Source of the DNA: Acidobacteriota bacterium
GTDB lineage: Bacteria; Acidobacteriota; Terriglobia; Terriglobales; Acidobacteriaceae
Length of the DNA stretch: 64,000 bases
Assembly: GCA_031296115.1 (NCBI GenBank)
Contig: JARLGI010000011.1
Location: 1 to 64,000 of the forward strand
Reading direction: 5' to 3'
Each line of letters starts with the position of its first letter. Position 1 is the first letter of the stretch. Below are positions 48,782 through 58,639 of the stretch, piece after piece. Made by a program: the position numbers and the translations under genes. The notes below the pieces were generated by a model, which ran no database searches, was not told where the DNA came from, and worked only from the letters and a program-made list of their open reading frames with translations.

Positions 48782-50274
48782 ACGGAAACGAGAAAATCCG
48801 CAAAGCCACCACGCACATCAGCCAGAACGAAGTCCTGATCTTCGAGCGGTCGTCGGCGGGCAAGAAGGCTTACATGCTACCGCCGCTCGACGTGCCCGAC
48901 GTGGATCCGGCGAAGCTGCTGGGTGAACTCGCGCGCGAAGACCTGGGCCACATGCCCGAGGTGAGCGAAATCGAGATCATCCGCCACTACACGCGCCTGT
49001 CGACGTGGAACTATGCCGTGGACCACGGCATGTACCCGCTGGGTTCGTGCACCATGAAGTACAACGCGCGCGTGAATGAGACGGTGGCGCGGCTGCCCGG
49101 ACTGGCCGAAGCGCACCCCTATCAGCCGGAGCGCATCTCGCAAGGCGCGCTGCTCATCATGAAGCTGCTGAGCGAGCAGTTGCTGGAAATCACCGGCATG
49201 GACGCCATCACGTTGCAGCCGGCCGCCGGGGCGCACGGCGAGTTGACCGGCATCCTGATGGTGCGGGCGTGCCTGGAATCGCGGGGCAATCCGCGCAAGA
49301 AGATATTGATTCCGGACTCAGCGCACGGCACCAATCCCGCGACGGCCGCGATGGTGGGCTATAGCGTGGAGAACCTGAAGTCGAACGCGGCTGGCATGGT
49401 GGACATCCCGTCACTGGAAGCGCAGGTCAATGAAGATGTGGCCGCCCTCATGCTGACCAATCCCAACACGCTGGGAGTGTTCGAGCGGGAGATCCACAAG
49501 ATCGCCGAAATCCTGCACCGCAAAGGCGCGCTGCTCTACATGGACGGCGCGAACATGAACGCGCTGGTGGGCAAGGTGCGCCCGGGCGATTTCGGCGCGG
49601 ACGTCATGCACCTGAACCTGCACAAGACGTTCTCCACGCCGCATGGCGGAGGTGGACCGGGCTCGGGCCCGGTGGCCTGCAAGAAGATTCTGGATCCGTT
49701 CCTGCCGGCGCCGGTGATCGTCACCAAGGCGGACGGCACGCTGGGCTTCGAATACAACCGGCCGCAATCCATCGGGCGGGTGCGCATGTTCTACGGCAAC
49801 TTCGGGATGCACGTTCGCGCGCTGGCCTACATCATGGCCAACGGGCCCGACGGCTTGCGGCAAACCACAGAAGATGCCGTGCTGAATGCGAACTACGTTC
49901 GCAAGGGGCTGGAGGACGCGTACGAACTGCCGTACAAAACTCCTACCATGCACGAGGTCGTGTTCAGCGACCGCCGGCAGACGGCGAAAGGCATCAAGAC
50001 CGGCGATATTGCCAAGCGGCTGATTGACTACGGGTTCCATCCCTACACCGTCAGCTTTCCCCTGGTGGTGCCGGGAGCGCTGATGATCGAGCCGACGGAG
50101 AGCGAATCCAAGGCGTCGCTGGATTTGTTCATCGAGGCGATGAAGGACATCGCGGAAGAGGTGGAGCAGAATCCGGAGATCATCCTGGAGGCGCCGCACA
50201 ACACGCGTATCTCGCGACTGGATGAGACGACCGCGGCGCGCAAGCCGATCCTGCGGTGGAAGCCGCAGAGCTAG
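48778..50274 (+). CDS. gcvPB: Glycine dehydrogenase (decarboxylating) subunit 2
   Basis: [72 protein letters not shown]. Confidence 0.97.
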   Translation: MNGNEKIRKATTHISQNEVLIFERSSAGKKAYMLPPLDVPDVDPAKLLGELAREDLGHMPEVSEIEIIRHYTRLSTWNYAVDHGMYPLGSCTMKYNARVNETVARLPGLAEAHPYQPERISQGALLIMKLLSEQLLEITGMDAITLQPAAGAHGELTGILMVRACLESRGNPRKKILIPDSAHGTNPATAAMVGYSVENLKSNAAGMVDIPSLEAQVNEDVAALMLTNPNTLGVFEREIHKIAEILHRKGALLYMDGANMNALVGKVRPGDFGADVMHLNLHKTFSTPHGGGGPGSGPVACKKILDPFLPAPVIVTKADGTLGFEYNRPQSIGRVRMFYGNFGMHVRALAYIMANGPDGLRQTTEDAVLNANYVRKGLEDAYELPYKTPTMHEVVFSDRRQTAKGIKTGDIAKRLIDYGFHPYTVSFPLVVPGALMIEPTESESKASLDLFIEAMKDIAEEVEQNPEIILEAPHNTRISRLDETTAARKPILRWKPQS

Positions 50275-50319
50275 GCGGCGGGGGAGTAGTTTTCGCGAGG
50301 CGAGAGGTCAGAAGTGCGA

Positions 50320-50344
50320 AAAGGCGGGCACGTGGCCCGCCTTT
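50320..50344. terminator. Bidirectional terminator between convergent gcvPB and rpsT
   Basis: AAAGGCGGGC-acgtg-GCCCGCCTTT perfect 10-bp stem. Confidence 0.75.
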
Positions 50345-50366
50345 CAATCTTGGGACGAAAATCCGC

Positions 50367-50636
50367 CTACTTGGCCTTGATGGCCTTCACCCGGGCGCTG
50401 AGGCGCGCCTTGTAGCGGTTGGCCGTGTTCTTGTGCAGCACGCCCTTCTGGACGCCCTTGTCGACGGCGGACGCGGTAGCGCGATAGGCGGCCTGGGCGG
50501 CTTCCTTCTCGCCTTTGGTGATGGCCTCGCGCAAGGAGCGCAAAGCGCTGCGCAGGCGGGACTTACTGGCGCGGTTGCGCGCGGTCTTGGTTTCGGTCTG
50601 GCGCGCACGTTTGAGCGCCGAAAAATGGTCTGCCAT
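50367..50636 (-). CDS. rpsT: 30S ribosomal protein S20
   Basis: [39 protein letters not shown]...[22 protein letters not shown]. Confidence 0.94.
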   Translation of the reverse strand: MADHFSALKRARQTETKTARNRASKSRLRSALRSLREAITKGEKEAAQAAYRATASAVDKGVQKGVLHKNTANRYKARLSARVKAIKAK

Positions 50637-50752
50637 ACTTTTGCCTGGAACCCTTCGGAGTGAGATCTCGACGTAAGCCGAATTTCTATTCTAGCGAATC
50701 GGGAGCGGTTCGAGCAAATTGGGCCGGGAGCGAAAGTCTGTACTACGGCCAG

Positions 50753-51871
50753 CTACCTGCCTTTCACCACCCCGGCAAACAGCTTTTCGTACTTCTCTGC
50801 GATGGCTTCCCAGCGATAGAGCGCGTCGGCGCGCTGCTTGGCGCGGGTGGCCAATTCCTGGCGCGCGGCCGGATCATCGAGCAGCGCCTGCAGCTTTTGC
50901 GCGAGGTTCTGCTCCGACTTCGCATACTTGATCCCTGCATTGCCGGCCGTCTCGGTGTTCTCCGGGGTGTCGAGATACAGAATGGCGTTGCTGGCGGCCA
51001 TGGCCTCGATTAGCGCCGGATGCACGCCGCCAATCTCGCACGCGAAGACGAACGCTCCGGCACGCTTTTGCAGGGCCCAGTAGCCGTCACCGTAGATTGC
51101 GCCGGTAAAGAGGACGCGCTCGTCGCCCAGCGATTTCAATTCCTGCAGGTAATTCGGCTTATAGGAATTGTCGCCCACGATTACCAGCGGCCAGTCGCTG
51201 CGCACCTTGCGCCACGCGCGCAACACCAGGTCGGGATTGTTCTCCGGCTCCAGCCGGCTGACGTAGAGCACGTAGCCACCGGACTGGAGATGAAAGCCGT
51301 TCACGGCGAACTCGCCGGTGCTGGTCACGGGAGTCGGATCGCCCGCAGGCGCCTCCGAGCCATACCCAATCACCACGGACTCACTGCCGTACTTGCCAAG
51401 GTAGTAATCGTGGATGGCGCGCGCGTCGGTGACCAGCTGGCTGGAGCTGAACGACGACATCCATTCGCAGAAGTGCAGTACCTGCGCGCCCAAGCCGCGC
51501 CACTTCTCCCGTTTGCGGTCGAGGCCGTCCACGTTGAGCACCACGGGCTTGCCGAAGAGCCGCGGGACGTAGGCGAAGGGGCTGTTCGCGACGTTGCACA
51601 TCAGCACGATGTCGTGGTCACTGAATGCCGCGTGGGTGGCGGCGAAGCAGGTGCTGACCCAGGTGTCGAGATGCTTCTGGTGCAGGCTGGGAACGATGAC
51701 GCGCCGCACCCGGCGGTCGTAGATGTCGTCGGGACAGGTGAAGGCGCGACGGCAATAGACGGTGATCTGGTGCCCGTGATCGGCGAAGCGCGAGCTGATT
51801 GCTTCGGCAAAGCGCTCGAAGCCGCCGTAATGGTTGGGGATGCCGCGCGTGCCGACGATGGCGATTTTCAT
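50753..51871 (-). CDS. Glycosyltransferase (GT4-like, DUF1972 N-terminal domain)
   Basis: MKIAIVGTRGIPNHYGGFERFAEAISSRFADHGHQITVYCRR..., VSRLEPENNPDLVLRAWRKV. Confidence 0.92.
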   Translation of the reverse strand: MKIAIVGTRGIPNHYGGFERFAEAISSRFADHGHQITVYCRRAFTCPDDIYDRRVRRVIVPSLHQKHLDTWVSTCFAATHAAFSDHDIVLMCNVANSPFAYVPRLFGKPVVLNVDGLDRKREKWRGLGAQVLHFCEWMSSFSSSQLVTDARAIHDYYLGKYGSESVVIGYGSEAPAGDPTPVTSTGEFAVNGFHLQSGGYVLYVSRLEPENNPDLVLRAWRKVRSDWPLVIVGDNSYKPNYLQELKSLGDERVLFTGAIYGDGYWALQKRAGAFVFACEIGGVHPALIEAMAASNAILYLDTPENTETAGNAGIKYAKSEQNLAQKLQALLDDPAARQELATRAKQRADALYRWEAIAEKYEKLFAGVVKGR

Positions 51872-51876
51872 TTTCG

Positions 51877-52914
51877 CTATTCGCTATTCGCGGATTGCTT
51901 CTCCGCATCCACTGACCGCGGGGTGTTACAGAACCACCATAGCAAATCGCGGTCGGAAACCTTGCGGCGCGACTGGATGATGGCCCGCTTGCGTCGAATG
52001 TTTTTCCAGGCGCCCACCCAACAGAATGTGGCCGAGATCATCCGCCAGTCGCGCAGCAACGCATAGCCGAGCGTCTGCAGGTCGCGCCAGGCGACCGGGA
52101 AGAACAGCCGCCAGCACAACCAAGTCGAGGCGTTCTTGCCGCGCATGAGGAAGCGGTTCTTCACCGAATGCCAGTTGATGACCAGGGGCAGGTCGCTGCG
52201 TCGTTCCGGGGTGACGCGACGCACGTGCCACGCCACCGCCACCGGAGTGTAGAGCGATTTCCAGCCCATGATCTGCGCCCGCCACGCAAGGTCGCCGTCT
52301 TCGCGGAAGGCGAAGAACTCCTCGTCAAAGAACTGGCCTTCGACCGTGACGGCATCGATAAACTCGCGGCGAAACATGGCCGCCGCCCCGGTGGCGCCGA
52401 AGACGTATTGCGCGCGATCGTATTGTCCGTTGTCCCGCTCTTCCGCGCCGCGATCGAGATGCCGCATGTTACGGGTGAAGTAGATACCGGTGGAATCGAT
52501 GATTCTGGTGCGGTGCTGCGGTGCCCCGGGGTCCCAGCGCAGCAGCTTGCCGCAAAGGGTTCCTGCGTAGGGATGAGCTTCGCCGGCCGCGACAAGCTGA
52601 CTAACGAAGTCAGGATTGAGCAGCACGTCGGGGTTGAGGCACAGTATCCACTGCCCGCGGGCCTCGCGAATCGCCTGGTTCTGGCCGGCGGCGAAGCCGG
52701 TGTTGGTCTGGTTGTAAATCACGCGCCAGCGCGACTCGACTTCACGCAGCGCCGCGGGCGTGCCATCGGTCGAAGCGTTATCGACGATGATGACTTCCAG
52801 GTCGCGGTAGTCCAGCGCCGCGAGCGAAGCGAAACACTCGCGGAGAACCTGCTCGGAATTCCAGGTGACGATGGTGACTGAGACCATTGAGCCAGTGCGC
52901 TCGGGTGTGCGCAA
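51877..52914 (-). CDS. Glycosyltransferase family 2 (rhamnosyltransferase-like)
   Basis: VSVTIVTWNSEQVLRECFASLAALDYRDLEVIIVDNASTDGTPAALREVE, LCLNPDVLLNPDF, FDEEFFAFREDGDLAWRAQIMGW. Confidence 0.93.
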   Translation of the reverse strand: MRTPERTGSMVSVTIVTWNSEQVLRECFASLAALDYRDLEVIIVDNASTDGTPAALREVESRWRVIYNQTNTGFAAGQNQAIREARGQWILCLNPDVLLNPDFVSQLVAAGEAHPYAGTLCGKLLRWDPGAPQHRTRIIDSTGIYFTRNMRHLDRGAEERDNGQYDRAQYVFGATGAAAMFRREFIDAVTVEGQFFDEEFFAFREDGDLAWRAQIMGWKSLYTPVAVAWHVRRVTPERRSDLPLVINWHSVKNRFLMRGKNASTWLCWRLFFPVAWRDLQTLGYALLRDWRMISATFCWVGAWKNIRRKRAIIQSRRKVSDRDLLWWFCNTPRSVDAEKQSANSE

Positions 52915-53039
52915 GCTCCAGTTTAGGCGAGTTACTTATGAAATGGCGATTTCCGTGCGCCGGGATAAACCGGCATGAAGCAGAGAATGCAAAATTCTTA
53001 CGAGAAAGGATTAGCGGTCCGCTCGGCCCCGAGTCTTGC

Positions 53040-54135
53040 GCTGCTACCGCGAGGGACGCAGTGAAGCGTAGACAGGGGTATAGGCGGGGTGGGCGATTGA
53101 GCTGTGAAAGCATACAGCCCGGACGCCGACGTCGTTGAAATGTGCGGAAGGCAACATGGACAGGAGCGCCAACGCGAGTTCCTGCACAGTCCGGCGTAGT
53201 CGAAGACCCCAGGCACGCCTAGAAACTTCATGCACGAGAACCGGGAGACCTCAGAGGCACCTGTTGCCCAGCCGGGTCGCAGGTCGGCGGGTGAAGGCCA
53301 GAGCCATACGGCCCGCATGCACGTCGCTGAGGAGTCACACAGCGGCATAACGCTGTCATACGCTCTCTTGAGGAAGAAGGTGAACTACGTTCTTGACGCC
53401 GACATTCGCGGGTTTTTCGATAACCTCGACAACGGTTGGCTGATCAAGTTCGTGAAGCATCGCGTTGCCGACCGCCGCATTCTGCGGTTGATCCAGAAAG
53501 GGATGAACGCCGGGGTGATGGAGGAGGGCGAATGGTTGGAAACGAAGACAGGCACGCCGCAAGGGGCAGTGGTTTCGCCGCTACTCGCGAATGCCTATCT
53601 GCATTTACGTTTTCGATCTCTGGGTGGAAGTCTGGCGCAAGAAGTGTGCGCAAGGCGACGTGGTGGTGGTCCGCTATGCGGACGACATCATCTTAGGATT
53701 CCAATATCAGGTCGAAGCAGATCGTTTCCTGGATAGCTTGCGGGAACGGCTGGGGAAGTTTGGGTTGGAACTCCATCCAGAAAAGACGCGCCGGATTGAG
53801 TTCAGCAGATATGCCGAACGAAACCGGGAACGAAGAGGAGAAGGCAAGCCGGAGACATTCGACTTTCTAGGCTTCACGCATATTAGCGGGAAGAATGCGT
53901 TGGGACGTTTCGCGGTACGGCGAACGACGATCCGCAAGCGCATGCGAGCCAAGCTGTGAGGGATCGAATGCACGATCCCGTAGCCGAAACCGGCAACCTC
54001 AACCGCGTGTGCTCCATCCCTTTCCTGATGCTCGCTTCGCCGCTACTCATCTGCGATAAGAACCGAATGCGCTAAAGAGCGCTCGTCCGGGTCTGTGCGG
54101 GGGTACCACGCGAGTGGTATCCCTACCGCGATCGT
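53040..54135 (+). mobile_element. Degenerate group II intron: 5' RNA segment, disrupted reverse transcriptase ORF, domains V/VI
   Basis: RT fragments VNYVLDADIRGFFDNLDNGWLIKFV..TGTPQGAVVSPLLANAYL and VVVVRYADDIILGF..FGLELHPEKTRRIEF in two frames; 34-nt domain-V-like hairpin GAACCGAATGCGCTAAAGAGCGCTCGTCCGGGTC at 54060-54093 followed by a domain-VI-like stem GGTACCACgcgaGTGGTATCC. Confidence 0.85.
53230..53959 (+). pseudogene. Group II intron reverse transcriptase/maturase (LtrA-like), internally deleted and frameshifted
   Basis: MHENRETSEAPVAQPGRRSAGEGQSHTARMHVAEESHSGI N-terminus jumps to TLSYALLRKKVNYVLDADIRGFFD; frameshift near 53600; truncated after IRKRMRAKL. Confidence 0.85.
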
Positions 54136-54172
54136 AAGTAATCCCGCCTTAACAGGGAGCAGCCAGTCTGCG

Positions 54173-54200
54173 GCAGCAAATAGCCACTGGCAACTAGTCC
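54173..54200. repeat. Heptad-phased repeat
   Basis: gcaaata|gccactg|gcaacta|gtcctga, same phasing as at 27962. Confidence 0.45.
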
Positions 54201-55162
54201 TGAGCTTTCATGGGTGCGCGATCGACCATGGCCAACTCCGCTAGCATCGTTTGTCGTAGGCTTTGGAAACGGCGGCTGAGTTCCGCGGGATTCGGCCTAA
54301 ACGCCGGACGTGCCGACAGCATCCTGTCCAACGAGCAAAGCAAGGCGGTGCTCGCGGCAAGCCTCTGGCCGCTCGCCCGGATGCCGTCGGTTAAGGCGCC
54401 CTGGTCACCGTCCGTGGGATGCCGCCCCAGTAAGCATTGCAGCATTACTACGCCCAGTGAAAAAACGTCGGAAGCGCAGGACAATGCATCCGCCCCTTTG
54501 ATCTGCTCCGGCGAAAAGTAGCCCCAGGTTCCGATAGGCCTAACTGCGGCACGACGGTCGGGTTGATCTAAATATCTGGAAGGCCTGAGTGTACGAGTAT
54601 TGTGCAGGTTTAAATAGCGGGCGGCACCGAGGTCGATGAGAACGGCGCGGTCCACCGAGCCGAGCATCATGTAGCCGCCGGAGTTTCTAACCATGATGTT
54701 CGATGGCTTTATGTCTCCATGAACAATGCGTTGCGACCAAATTTCCGCAATCGCGGACAAGACATCGCGTCCTATGGCCAGCACTTCGGATTCCAGCAGC
54801 GGTCCGTTTTTCAACAGAACGCTCAGTGGTTGTCCCTCGATGAATTCAGACGCGATATATCGCGTGCATCGACCAGCCACGTCACAATAGCCATACTCTA
54901 TCAGCCGGGCCAGGTTGGGATGGGAGAAGTTCTCCGTCGCGGGGATCTCGGGCTGCACGCGATCGGTCTTCCTGCGATCGAAGTGTAACTTCAGAGCTAC
55001 CACGTCATTCGCCGCTGTGCCGTCTGGCTGAGAGGTTCTGGTCGCCCTAAAAACTGCTCCCTGACCACCAACGGCAATTTCGGGACCAATGACGTAGCGC
55101 CGACCCAGCGCAGCTTCTATATCTTCAGGGACAAACTCGCAGAGATACCGATGGACAGCCAT
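54194..55162 (-). CDS. Serine/threonine protein kinase (soluble)
   Basis: GPEIAVGGQGAVFRATR, VVALKLHF, IVHGDIKPSNIMV, VLIDLGAARYL, GTWGYFSPEQIKGADALSCASDVFSLGVVMLQCLLGRHPT; probable start MAVHRYLCEF. Confidence 0.9.
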   Translation of the reverse strand: MAVHRYLCEFVPEDIEAALGRRYVIGPEIAVGGQGAVFRATRTSQPDGTAANDVVALKLHFDRRKTDRVQPEIPATENFSHPNLARLIEYGYCDVAGRCTRYIASEFIEGQPLSVLLKNGPLLESEVLAIGRDVLSAIAEIWSQRIVHGDIKPSNIMVRNSGGYMMLGSVDRAVLIDLGAARYLNLHNTRTLRPSRYLDQPDRRAAVRPIGTWGYFSPEQIKGADALSCASDVFSLGVVMLQCLLGRHPTDGDQGALTDGIRASGQRLAASTALLCSLDRMLSARPAFRPNPAELSRRFQSLRQTMLAELAMVDRAPMKAQD

Positions 55163-55375
55163 ACGATCTACCAAGCAAGCGGCAGGCCTGCTTACGTTTC
55201 CCCCTTCACAGAATCTGCGGAAAGCTGCACTTGAGTATACCCGCGAATAGCAGCATCTGGACACACTTCCTAGGCGGCTGGGGATCGTTGGCGTGATCAG
55301 CCCTTATCAAAAGCATCCTCGCAATGGAGCACTTGGGCTACGAAAAGGGCCCTCATCGCAAGCTAGCCACTTGGC

Positions 55376-56809
55376 TTAGTATGCACCACGGCCGGAAATG
55401 ACGATGGGGATGGTGCGCAGGAAAATCTTTACGTCGAGCCACAGCGACCAGTTGTCGATGTAGGTGAGGTCAAGCTCCATCCAGCGCTTGAAGTCCAGGT
55501 GATTGCGGCCTTCCAGCACCCAGGTGCAGGTCAGGCCGGGCCGCATGCGCAGGCGCCGTCGCTGCCAGTCCTCGTACTGCTCAACTTCCTCGGGAACTGC
55601 CGGTCTGGGGCCTACGAACGACATCTCGCCGCGCAGGACATTCCACAGCTGCGGCAGCTCGTCGAGGCTGAAGCGCCGCAACCAGCGGCCGACCGGCGTG
55701 ATGCGCGGATCGTCGCTGATTTTGAAGACCGGGCCGTCAAGCTCGTTCAACTGGTGCAACTCGGCGCGCATCTGCTCGGCGTTATTAATCATGGAGCGGA
55801 ACTTGTAGATGGTGAATTTCCGGCCGCCCAATCCGCAGCGCGTTTGGCGAAACATCACCGGGCCGGGCGAGCTGATGCGGATCATAGCGGCAATGCAGGC
55901 GAGGACCGACGATAGCAGCAGGAGCGAGACCGCCGAAAGGGCAACATCAAAGACCCGCTTGAAGAAAAGCCGTAATTCACTGTCGGGCGCGCTGGAAAGG
56001 CTGAGCAACTCGATGTCGCGAAACTTGTCAAGATAAATCCGCGAGTAGGCGGCGGGTAGAAACTCCAGCTGAACACGGGTCTTCACGCCCACGTCGGCAC
56101 AGTGCTGCAGGACAGGCTCCAGTCGCGCCAGTTCCTGCATGCCGACCGCGAAGACAACTTCGTCGACCACTTGCTTGTGCAGGATTTCCGAGACCGCGTC
56201 CAGCGGGAACACCTCGTAGCGTCCAACTTTCTCGGAGGGCCCCTCGCGGGAATCGGGATCGACAAAGCCGATGAGCCGCAGGCCGGTGGCGCGACTGGCT
56301 TCGATCAGCGTCGCCATCGCGCGGGCGCGCGGTCCGCACCCGACAATCAGCATATAGTGATAACGCCCCAGCTGTTCGCGCATCCACGCGGCGCTGGCGT
56401 GCGAGCCCCCCCGCCCAATCAGCAGTAACACAAAATCGACCACGCCGATCAGCAGCACGTAGCTGCGGCTGATGTCGGGACGGCGGAACAGGTACAAACC
56501 GGCGTAGATGACTACCAGGACGATGGCAAGCTGGTTGACGATATTCAGGATGAGTTGCAAAGGGTTGCTGAGTTCCAGATCACGATAGAAGCTGGAGAAG
56601 TAGCCCACCACGGCCCACGTGACCAGAAACGCCACCAGCAGCGGCAGATAATGGGCGAATGGGTAAATGTCGGGAAAGCGCCGGCTGAAGAATTCAAAAT
56701 GGACCAGCAGACTGCGCAGCAGGTACGCGACCACGAAGGCGACACAGGTCACCGCCAAGTCGTGAAGTAAAGTGACCGTACTGAGTAGTTTGGACCGTCG
56801 ATCAAACAC
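55376..56809 (-). CDS. Undecaprenyl-phosphate glycosylphosphotransferase (WcaJ-like sugar transferase)
   Basis: N-terminal TM domain, KRVFDVALSAVSLLLLSSVLACIAAMIRISSPGPVMFRQTRCGLGGRKFTIYKFRSM, RRFSLDELPQLWNVLRGEMSFVGPRPAVPEEV, RPGLTCTWV. Confidence 0.95.
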   Translation of the reverse strand: MFDRRSKLLSTVTLLHDLAVTCVAFVVAYLLRSLLVHFEFFSRRFPDIYPFAHYLPLLVAFLVTWAVVGYFSSFYRDLELSNPLQLILNIVNQLAIVLVVIYAGLYLFRRPDISRSYVLLIGVVDFVLLLIGRGGSHASAAWMREQLGRYHYMLIVGCGPRARAMATLIEASRATGLRLIGFVDPDSREGPSEKVGRYEVFPLDAVSEILHKQVVDEVVFAVGMQELARLEPVLQHCADVGVKTRVQLEFLPAAYSRIYLDKFRDIELLSLSSAPDSELRLFFKRVFDVALSAVSLLLLSSVLACIAAMIRISSPGPVMFRQTRCGLGGRKFTIYKFRSMINNAEQMRAELHQLNELDGPVFKISDDPRITPVGRWLRRFSLDELPQLWNVLRGEMSFVGPRPAVPEEVEQYEDWQRRRLRMRPGLTCTWVLEGRNHLDFKRWMELDLTYIDNWSLWLDVKIFLRTIPIVISGRGAY

Positions 56810-57001
56810 AGCAATTGCCGTCGGTTAGCGTAGGCGCCAGGAAAAGCACACTTTAGCAGTCCGTAGCGTCGAAGAACGTCAGCGAAGCAGGCGCAGGAAA
56901 ATTAGCCCTGACGAGAGAGTCTCTAATACCTTCCATACTTTAGCAGCATTTCTCGACTTTCCGCCATAGTGTAGTCTAATCAGTAACTTGCGAGACGCCT
57001 G

Positions 57002-58549
57002 ATGGCCACCGACCAGCCAAACTCTCCGACGCAAACAGTAAAATCCGCGGCTTCCCCGGAAGCGGTGGGTATTGCTGCGGGCGGTTCCGGGGTGGGAAAG
57101 CGCTGGCTCGATGGCGGGATGTTCCTGCTGCTGATGCTATTTGCCGTACTGCTGCCGCACTCCATCAAGGGAGCGCAGAATGCGTGGAAACTGGCGTTCC
57201 TCTTGTGGCTGGTAAAGCTACTGATCGAGCGCAAACGGCCGTGGCCGCAACCGCTCGCCGCTCCTCTGCTCGCCTACGTGGTGCTCAGCTCAGTGTCGAC
57301 CGCGCTAAGTTCCGAACCTTACCTCAGCTGGGACCGCATGAAGATTGTCTGCCTGGTGCTGGTGGGAGTGGTGTTTGCGCAAAACCTGAGGCGCCTCAGC
57401 CAGGTGCGAATCCTTGTGTTTCTGCTGGTCCTTTCAGGGCTGGCCGCCGCGGGGTTCACAGCCTGGCAATACACCTATGGGGTGGGCGTGCAGGTGACCT
57501 ACATTCTTCCCGGGACGCCGCTGTATCGGGCGGGTGTCCGGCCCAATGACATCGTCACCCGGGTTGGCGGGCGCGACGTTCACACTCCGGCACAGCTGGA
57601 ACATGCCGTGCTGCAAAGCCCGCCGGGCGCGATGCTTTGTATTAATCTGCTGCGGAGCTTTCCTTTCCAGTCTGAGGAGACTTACGTCAGCGGCGACGGC
57701 TTTCTGCAGAGCGGGCTGGGCACCCCATCGCTGCGGTTTGCCCTCGGCAGACCCAGCCGCGCCCAGGGCACGCTGGGCCACTACGTCATCTTTGCCGAGA
57801 TGCTGATGCAGATTGGCTGCATGGCCTGGGCCATGATGCTATGCACACCAGCGCGTAACCGCGGGCTGCAGATACTGTTTGCTATCGTCTTTGTCGCGAT
57901 GGCGATCACCATCCTTGCCACCGAGACCCGTGCGGCGATTACGGGCTTGGCGCTGGGGTGCTTCGTCGCGCTGCTGGTTCTTGCCGGGCGGCGTGCCCGG
58001 ATAGGGGCGACCTCCGCTTTAATCGTTCTGGTTATCGCCTCCGGTATCTGGATCCAGCACGCCCGCGGACTGCACTGGATGGACAGCCACGATCCGGGAA
58101 CCAGTTTTCGGATCCTGATGTGGGAGGACGGGCTGCGTCTCGTCCGCCAACACCCCTGGTTCGGCGTTGGCATGGAAACCGTCCGGGTCCACTACCAGGA
58201 ATGGAAAATTCACGGGTTCCTGCAGTACCACGTGATGAGCCATTTTCACTCCACGTTCCTGCAGATCGCGGTGGAGCGGGGCCTGCTCACCCTCGCCGCC
58301 TGGATATGGTTCGTGGTCGCCTATCTGGTATTCCTGCTTCGCCTGCAGCGCAGGGCACAGGAGCAAAGCCGCTTTGCGACAGGAGTTGTCGCCGGTGCGC
58401 TGGCCGGGGTCCTCGCCTTTCAGGCCACTTCCCTGGTGCACTATAACCTGGGCGAGGAATCGCTGGTGATGGTTCTGTTCTTCTACTTTGGACTGGCGGT
58501 GGCGATCGAGCGGCTGCTGCGCGAGCCCAGCGCGGTTGACGTGGGATGA
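57002..58549 (+). CDS. O-antigen ligase/polymerase-family membrane protein with inserted PDZ-like segment
   Basis: Multi-TM, ATETRAAITGLALGCF, FGVGMETVRVHYQEW...HVMSHFHSTFLQIAVERGLLTLAAWIWFVV; insertion ILPGTPLYRAGVRPNDIVTRVGGRDVHTPAQLEHAVLQSPPGAMLCINLLR is PDZ-like. Confidence 0.88.
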   Translation: MATDQPNSPTQTVKSAASPEAVGIAAGGSGVGKRWLDGGMFLLLMLFAVLLPHSIKGAQNAWKLAFLLWLVKLLIERKRPWPQPLAAPLLAYVVLSSVSTALSSEPYLSWDRMKIVCLVLVGVVFAQNLRRLSQVRILVFLLVLSGLAAAGFTAWQYTYGVGVQVTYILPGTPLYRAGVRPNDIVTRVGGRDVHTPAQLEHAVLQSPPGAMLCINLLRSFPFQSEETYVSGDGFLQSGLGTPSLRFALGRPSRAQGTLGHYVIFAEMLMQIGCMAWAMMLCTPARNRGLQILFAIVFVAMAITILATETRAAITGLALGCFVALLVLAGRRARIGATSALIVLVIASGIWIQHARGLHWMDSHDPGTSFRILMWEDGLRLVRQHPWFGVGMETVRVHYQEWKIHGFLQYHVMSHFHSTFLQIAVERGLLTLAAWIWFVVAYLVFLLRLQRRAQEQSRFATGVVAGALAGVLAFQATSLVHYNLGEESLVMVLFFYFGLAVAIERLLREPSAVDVG

Positions 58550-58570
58550 GAGAGCCATGGAAAGTCCAGA

Positions 58571-58630
58571 GTCATTCCGAGCGATGCCGCGCCGCTTCCG
58601 GAATGCGAATCGAGAGGCCCTCTTTTGCAG
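58571..58630. repeat. Diverged second copy of the CATCCCGAGCGAAG...GGGACCTGCTTTT-type interspersed repeat
   Basis: gtcattccgagcgatgccgcgccgcttccggaatgcgaatcgagaggccctcttttgcagg; minus frame again reads ..ASLGMT. Confidence 0.55.
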
Positions 58631-58639
58631 GAGTTGCGG

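Noticed and set aside
53040-54135. Diversity-generating retroelement or retron (because of the RT)
   Set aside because: RT sequence, ORF N-terminus (RETSEAPVAQ..) and downstream domain V/VI fit a group II intron; no template repeat/variable region pair or msr-msd structure seen
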